The translations under genes were made by a program, and so were the position numbers. From the NCBI GenBank assembly GCA_022767075.1, contig JALEPP010000052.1, forward strand, positions 1 to 51,353: 51,353 bases of DNA. Reading direction: 5' to 3'. Positions 48,203-51,353 of the stretch are shown here, one piece after another. Every line of letters starts with the position of its first letter. The first letter of the stretch is position 1. Source of the stretch: Agathobacter sp. (GTDB taxonomy: Bacteria; Bacillota; Clostridia; Lachnospirales; Lachnospiraceae). The notes beneath the pieces were generated by a model. The model was given only the letters and a program-made list of their open reading frames with translations, made no database searches and was not told the origin of the DNA.

Positions 48203-49594
48203 TTATAGCTCGCAGTTATTTACCGTTCTTGGGAATGGAATGACATCACGGATATTGCCCATACCGGTTAAGTACATCACACAGCGCTCAAAGCCAAGTC
48301 CAAAGCCTGCATGTCTTGCAGAACCGTATTTACGTAAATCAAGATAGAAGCCGTAGTCCTCCTCATTGAGTCCCAACTCCTTGATTCTTGCAAGAAGCTT
48401 ATCGTAATCGTCCTCACGCTGACTTCCTCCGATGATTTCTCCGATTCCCGGCACCAAGCAGTCTACTGCTGCAACTGTCTTTCCGTCCTCGTTGAGCTTC
48501 ATGTAGAAGGCTTTAATCTCCTTTGGATAGTCCGTTACGAAAACCGGACGTTTGAATACCTGTTCGGTAAGATAGCGCTCATGCTCGGTCTGAAGGTCAC
48601 AGCCCCAGGATACCTTGTAATCAAACTCATCATTGTGTTTTGAGAGAAGCTCAATTGCTTCCGTGTAGGTAATTCTGGCAAAATCATTGCTTACAACGTT
48701 CTCAAGGCGATCTAAAAGACCTTTGTCTACGAAATTGTTGAAGAAGGCCATCTCCTCAGGAGCATTCTCTAAAACATAGTTAATCACGTATTTTAACATG
48801 CTCTCTGCAAGCATCATATCGTCTCCCAAATCTGCAAATGCGATTTCCGGCTCAATCATCCAGAACTCTGCCGCATGGCGAGTGGTGTTAGAGTTCTCTG
48901 CTCTAAAGGTCGGTCCAAAGGTGTAGATATTCTTAAACGCCATGGCGTAGGTCTCACCGTTCAACTGTCCTGATACCGTAAGGTTGGTTGGCTTATTGAA
49001 GAAATCCTTTGAGAAATCTACTTTGCCATCCTCAGTCATTGGCACGTTGCTTAGGTCCATTGTGGTAACCTGGAACATCTCTCCTGCACCCTCACAGTCA
49101 CTTCCTGTAATCAATGGAGTGTGAACATAGACAAAATCCCTCTCCTGGAAGAATTTGTGAATCGCATAGGCGCAAAGGGAACGCACACGGAACACAGCCT
49201 CAAAGGTGTTGGTACGTGGTCTGAGGTGTGAGATGGTGCGCAGGTATTCAAAGGTGTGACGCTTTTTCTGAAGTGGGTAATCCGGTGTCGATGCCCCTTC
49301 TATCTCTACCGTCTTTGCCTGAATCTCAAATGGCTGCTTAGATTCCGGTGTCGGAATCAGAGTACCTGTTACGATGACAGCGGCACCAACATTGATTTTC
49401 TGAAGTGCATCAAAATTCTCAATGCCATCTGCATATACCACCTGAATCGGTTCAAAAAAGGTTCCGTCATTTACAACAAGGAAGCCAAAATTCTTGGATG
49501 CACGGTTGCTTCTAACCCATCCTCCGATGGTGATTTCCTTGTTTTCATATTCTCCCTGATTGCGAAAAATATCTCTTACATTTACAAGCTTCAT
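48203..49594 (-). CDS. asnS: Asparaginyl-tRNA synthetase
   Basis: A class II synthetase of 463 residues. The N-terminal OB-fold anticodon domain has [21 protein letters not shown]. Motif 1 lies around [27 protein letters not shown], motif 2 in [21 protein letters not shown], and motif 3 in [24 protein letters not shown]. ECLxR-type wording is that of AsnRS rather than AspRS. The track start at 49600 is two codons early: GAGGA touches that ATG, while it sits six bases from the ATG at 49594. It follows the foldase gene by about 40 bases and may share its promoter. Confidence 0.95.
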   Translation of the reverse strand: MKLVNVRDIFRNQGEYENKEITIGGWVRSNRASKNFGFLVVNDGTFFEPIQVVYADGIENFDALQKINVGAAVIVTGTLIPTPESKQPFEIQAKTVEIEGASTPDYPLQKKRHTFEYLRTISHLRPRTNTFEAVFRVRSLCAYAIHKFFQERDFVYVHTPLITGSDCEGAGEMFQVTTMDLSNVPMTEDGKVDFSKDFFNKPTNLTVSGQLNGETYAMAFKNIYTFGPTFRAENSNTTRHAAEFWMIEPEIAFADLGDDMMLAESMLKYVINYVLENAPEEMAFFNNFVDKGLLDRLENVVSNDFARITYTEAIELLSKHNDEFDYKVSWGCDLQTEHERYLTEQVFKRPVFVTDYPKEIKAFYMKLNEDGKTVAAVDCLVPGIGEIIGGSQREDDYDKLLARIKELGLNEEDYGFYLDLRKYGSARHAGFGLGFERCVMYLTGMGNIRDVIPFPRTVNNCEL

Positions 49595-49634
49595 CTTCAT
49601 TCCTCTTTTCTATTTCATCTTACATTTTCTGTTC

Positions 49635-50864
49635 TTACTCCGTGACCTCGGTTCCCTCTTCTACCGATTCAGAACCTTCTGAGGTATTGCCGTTTTCTAT
49701 GGTAACCACTGCCGACTCTGCCACAAGAGTCATAGCCTTACGGATACGAAACAGATTCTCTACATAGGCCTTGCCACCTTCCTTGTTTCCATTGCCAAAC
49801 TCCTCGTAGATATCATCCTCTGTATTGTACTCTTGGTTTGCAGTAATCTGACCCTCGATAAATTCCTGGTACTCATCAGGATCCATCTCAACATTTTCTT
49901 TCTTTGCAATAAGAAGGAAAATCTGCTCTAAGCGAATCTGCTCCTCCAAAGAAGTCTTCCACTGACCGATTACTTCATCCTTGGAATATCCTCCAGACTC
50001 AAAATAGCTATCCATGGTCTCGGTTCCGGTGATATACTGCTTCTCAAATTTGTCGATGTATTCATTTAATCGTGCTTCTAAGTACTCTTCCGGCACCTCT
50101 ACCTTACTATTGTCAAGCAAATACTGCTCACACACGTCTAAGGTATCACTGAGCTTACTGTTGGTGGCTGTGAAGGTCAGGTACTCTCTCATATAATCCT
50201 TTAACTCCTGCACCGTTTTTAACTCATATTTTGAGAAATTCTCTGATACAAATTCATCGGTCAGAGTATCCACTGATACCTTTTTGTAAATGGCATTTAC
50301 CGTAATCTGAAAGGTTACATCCTGTCCTGCAAGCTCCGCATTTCCATAATTCTCAGGAAAGGTAAGCGGTTGATCTACCGTCTCTCCAACCTTTGCCCCA
50401 AATAAATTGTCACAGAAATTAGATACATATGGCATATTGTGGGTTGCATCCAGATTATTGTCGATGTCCATCACCACTTCGCTGGTGGTAGAGCCACCTT
50501 CAAAGGCTTCCCCGTTCTGATCTAGGCCCACGTACTCGATTCCTACAAAATCTCCGGCCTGTACCACATCACGATCCGTCACCTTCTCAAACTGTATGCC
50601 AAAGTTTGCAAGAACCGTCTCGATCTGCTCCGCTACATCCTCATCCGTCACATCGTAATCGCCACCGATGGTCACCTGGATATTCTTGTAATCAGCAAGC
50701 TCTTTTACTACCTTTTCCGGATCAATTTCAATATCCGCACTGCTTACCTTATTGACGCTTTCCTCTGCCTGTGTACTCTCCGTGTTATCCTTCTCATTTC
50801 CGCACGCAGAAAATGACAAAACTGTTGCAAGGCAAAGAGCCATTGCTAAAAATTTCTTCTTCAT
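49635..50864 (-). CDS. Trigger-factor-like peptidyl-prolyl isomerase lipoprotein
   Basis: A 409-residue exported protein. A signal peptide with a lipobox-like end (ATVLSFSAC, Cys21) suggests anchoring to the membrane as a lipoprotein. Residues about 100-200 are an FKBP-type domain (AGDFVGIEYVGLDQNGEAFEGG and FPENYGNAELAGQDVTF). The remaining helical part (about 210-390) matches the trigger factor C-terminal chaperone domain. It probably folds or holds proteins after Sec export, a likely partner to the SecDF-dependent surface proteins in this window. The acidic tail is low in complexity. A promoter TTGATT-17-TATATT precedes it. Confidence 0.88.
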   Translation of the reverse strand: MKKKFLAMALCLATVLSFSACGNEKDNTESTQAEESVNKVSSADIEIDPEKVVKELADYKNIQVTIGGDYDVTDEDVAEQIETVLANFGIQFEKVTDRDVVQAGDFVGIEYVGLDQNGEAFEGGSTTSEVVMDIDNNLDATHNMPYVSNFCDNLFGAKVGETVDQPLTFPENYGNAELAGQDVTFQITVNAIYKKVSVDTLTDEFVSENFSKYELKTVQELKDYMREYLTFTATNSKLSDTLDVCEQYLLDNSKVEVPEEYLEARLNEYIDKFEKQYITGTETMDSYFESGGYSKDEVIGQWKTSLEEQIRLEQIFLLIAKKENVEMDPDEYQEFIEGQITANQEYNTEDDIYEEFGNGNKEGGKAYVENLFRIRKAMTLVAESAVVTIENGNTSEGSESVEEGTEVTE

Positions 50865-50902
50865 AATTCCTATTTCCTTTGAAAAATGTTGTTAACCTTG
50901 AT

Positions 50903-50931
50903 AATATATCACAAAAAAGAGCGGTAATCAA
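50903..50931 (-). promoter_or_regulatory. Promoter of the foldase gene (and perhaps asnS)
   Basis: Read on minus, TTGATT-17-TATATT, about 40 bases before the ATG. Confidence 0.7.
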
Positions 50932-50990
50932 CCTTCTGGTCCATTTCCCGCTCCCATTTAATCAGCTTTCGCCCACATATCCTTGGTATT

Positions 50991-51353
50991 TTATTTCTTT
51001 TTCTTATCCTTTGCGGACTCCGCTTTCTGTTCCTTCAGCTCTGCATTAAGCTTATTGTACTTCTCCTGCATCTTTGCTCTAAAGCTCTTCTTTCCTTCCG
51101 GTTTCTCAAGACGTCCACGAAGACCTTTTACACCGGTTATGTAAAGTCCGGATACGGTTGCTTTCACTTCCTTCTTAACCGGAATCTCTGCAATAATCTG
51201 CTCATCTGCAAAAAGTGTCATAACCCTTGGTCCAACCTTCGCCTTTACAATCGGAAGCTTTGAGCCTCTGAGATACTTAGGGGTCTGATCAATAACAGCC
51301 TGTGGCAATCCGGATTCTTGTAATTTCATCTTCTTTATATAGATAATGTTGGG
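50991..51353 (-). CDS. Partial gene running off the right edge, unknown product
   Basis: The frame is open from the stop at 50991 to the end of the window, so this is probably the C-terminal part of a larger protein. The ATG at 51329 lacks a ribosome binding site. The visible 112 residues have a beta-rich stretch (KAKVGPRVMTLFADEQIIAEIPVKKEVKATVSG), then a highly charged Lys/Glu coiled tail ending KDKKKK. I do not recognise a family. The charged tail suggests binding to nucleic acid, ribosomes or membrane, but this is only a guess. Confidence 0.5.
   Translation of the reverse strand, partial: PNIIYIKKMKLQESGLPQAVIDQTPKYLRGSKLPIVKAKVGPRVMTLFADEQIIAEIPVKKEVKATVSGLYITGVKGLRGRLEKPEGKKSFRAKMQEKYNKLNAELKEQKAESAKDKKKK

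Overview
The window looks like a chromosomal segment of a spore-forming clostridial Firmicute, most likely Lachnospiraceae. The signs are spoVAA/spoVAB, a SCIFF peptide with its radical-SAM maturase and SecDF, a DUF3837-type small protein, a type-2 (eukaryote-like) isoleucyl-tRNA synthetase behind a T-box, an exosortase G (XrtG) cluster, and moderate GC with many A/T-rich intergenic stretches. Genus and species cannot be fixed from the sequence alone. I support 43 protein genes; 40 are on the minus strand, and only pncB, a lipase-like gene and a crotonase gene are on plus. No phage, insertion sequence, tRNA, rRNA or CRISPR array is visible.

Layout. Bases 1-407 hold no gene but several strong nested inverted repeats (an unidentified structured RNA or element end). 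From 408 to 2270 lie a DUF3837-like gene, spoVAB, spoVAA and a small membrane protein. From 2419 to 6260 a probable operon runs relQ (small alarmone synthetase), ABC-F ATPase, and a split ThrE-type exporter. Next come trmH with a small conserved gene, then traX-dnaE-pfkA, glgP, T-box-controlled ileS, and a DUF4190 membrane protein with a small partner. Plus-strand pncB, yitT, a GT2/glf pair (galactofuranose), the lipase-like gene, degV-mutY, a GGGGA-type tandem repeat, plus-strand crotonase, serS, and glyA with a glycosyltransferase follow. DUF1294 precedes the SCIFF-maturase-secDF operon (34675-38577).

The most unusual part is 38655-48093, a complete XrtG/Firmicu-CTERM-type protein sorting and surface glycan locus. 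On the minus strand, in order of transcription, it holds: a GT2-GtrA fusion, a pterin-synthase-like (PTPS) protein, a large secreted protein with three CBM9-like modules and a C-terminal sorting tail, a PTPS-related polytopic membrane protein, the exosortase XrtG, a BcsA-like membrane glycosyltransferase, an unknown two-pass membrane protein, and a second PTPS-like protein. Both PTPS-like proteins keep the zinc histidines but lack the catalytic Cys and His of QueD/PTPS, so they probably do not make a pterin. The locus directly abuts the SCIFF-SecDF operon. asnS, an extracellular trigger-factor-like foldase lipoprotein and a gene running off the right edge finish the window.

Regulation visible in the sequence includes several good sigma-A promoters, a T-box with an Ile (AUC) specifier before ileS, intrinsic terminators after most operons, an apparent attenuator hairpin between SCIFF and its maturase, a nested hairpin leader before yitT, and a set of tetraloop hairpins ending in a terminator at 25636-25742. 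All functional calls come from reading motifs; no database search was possible.
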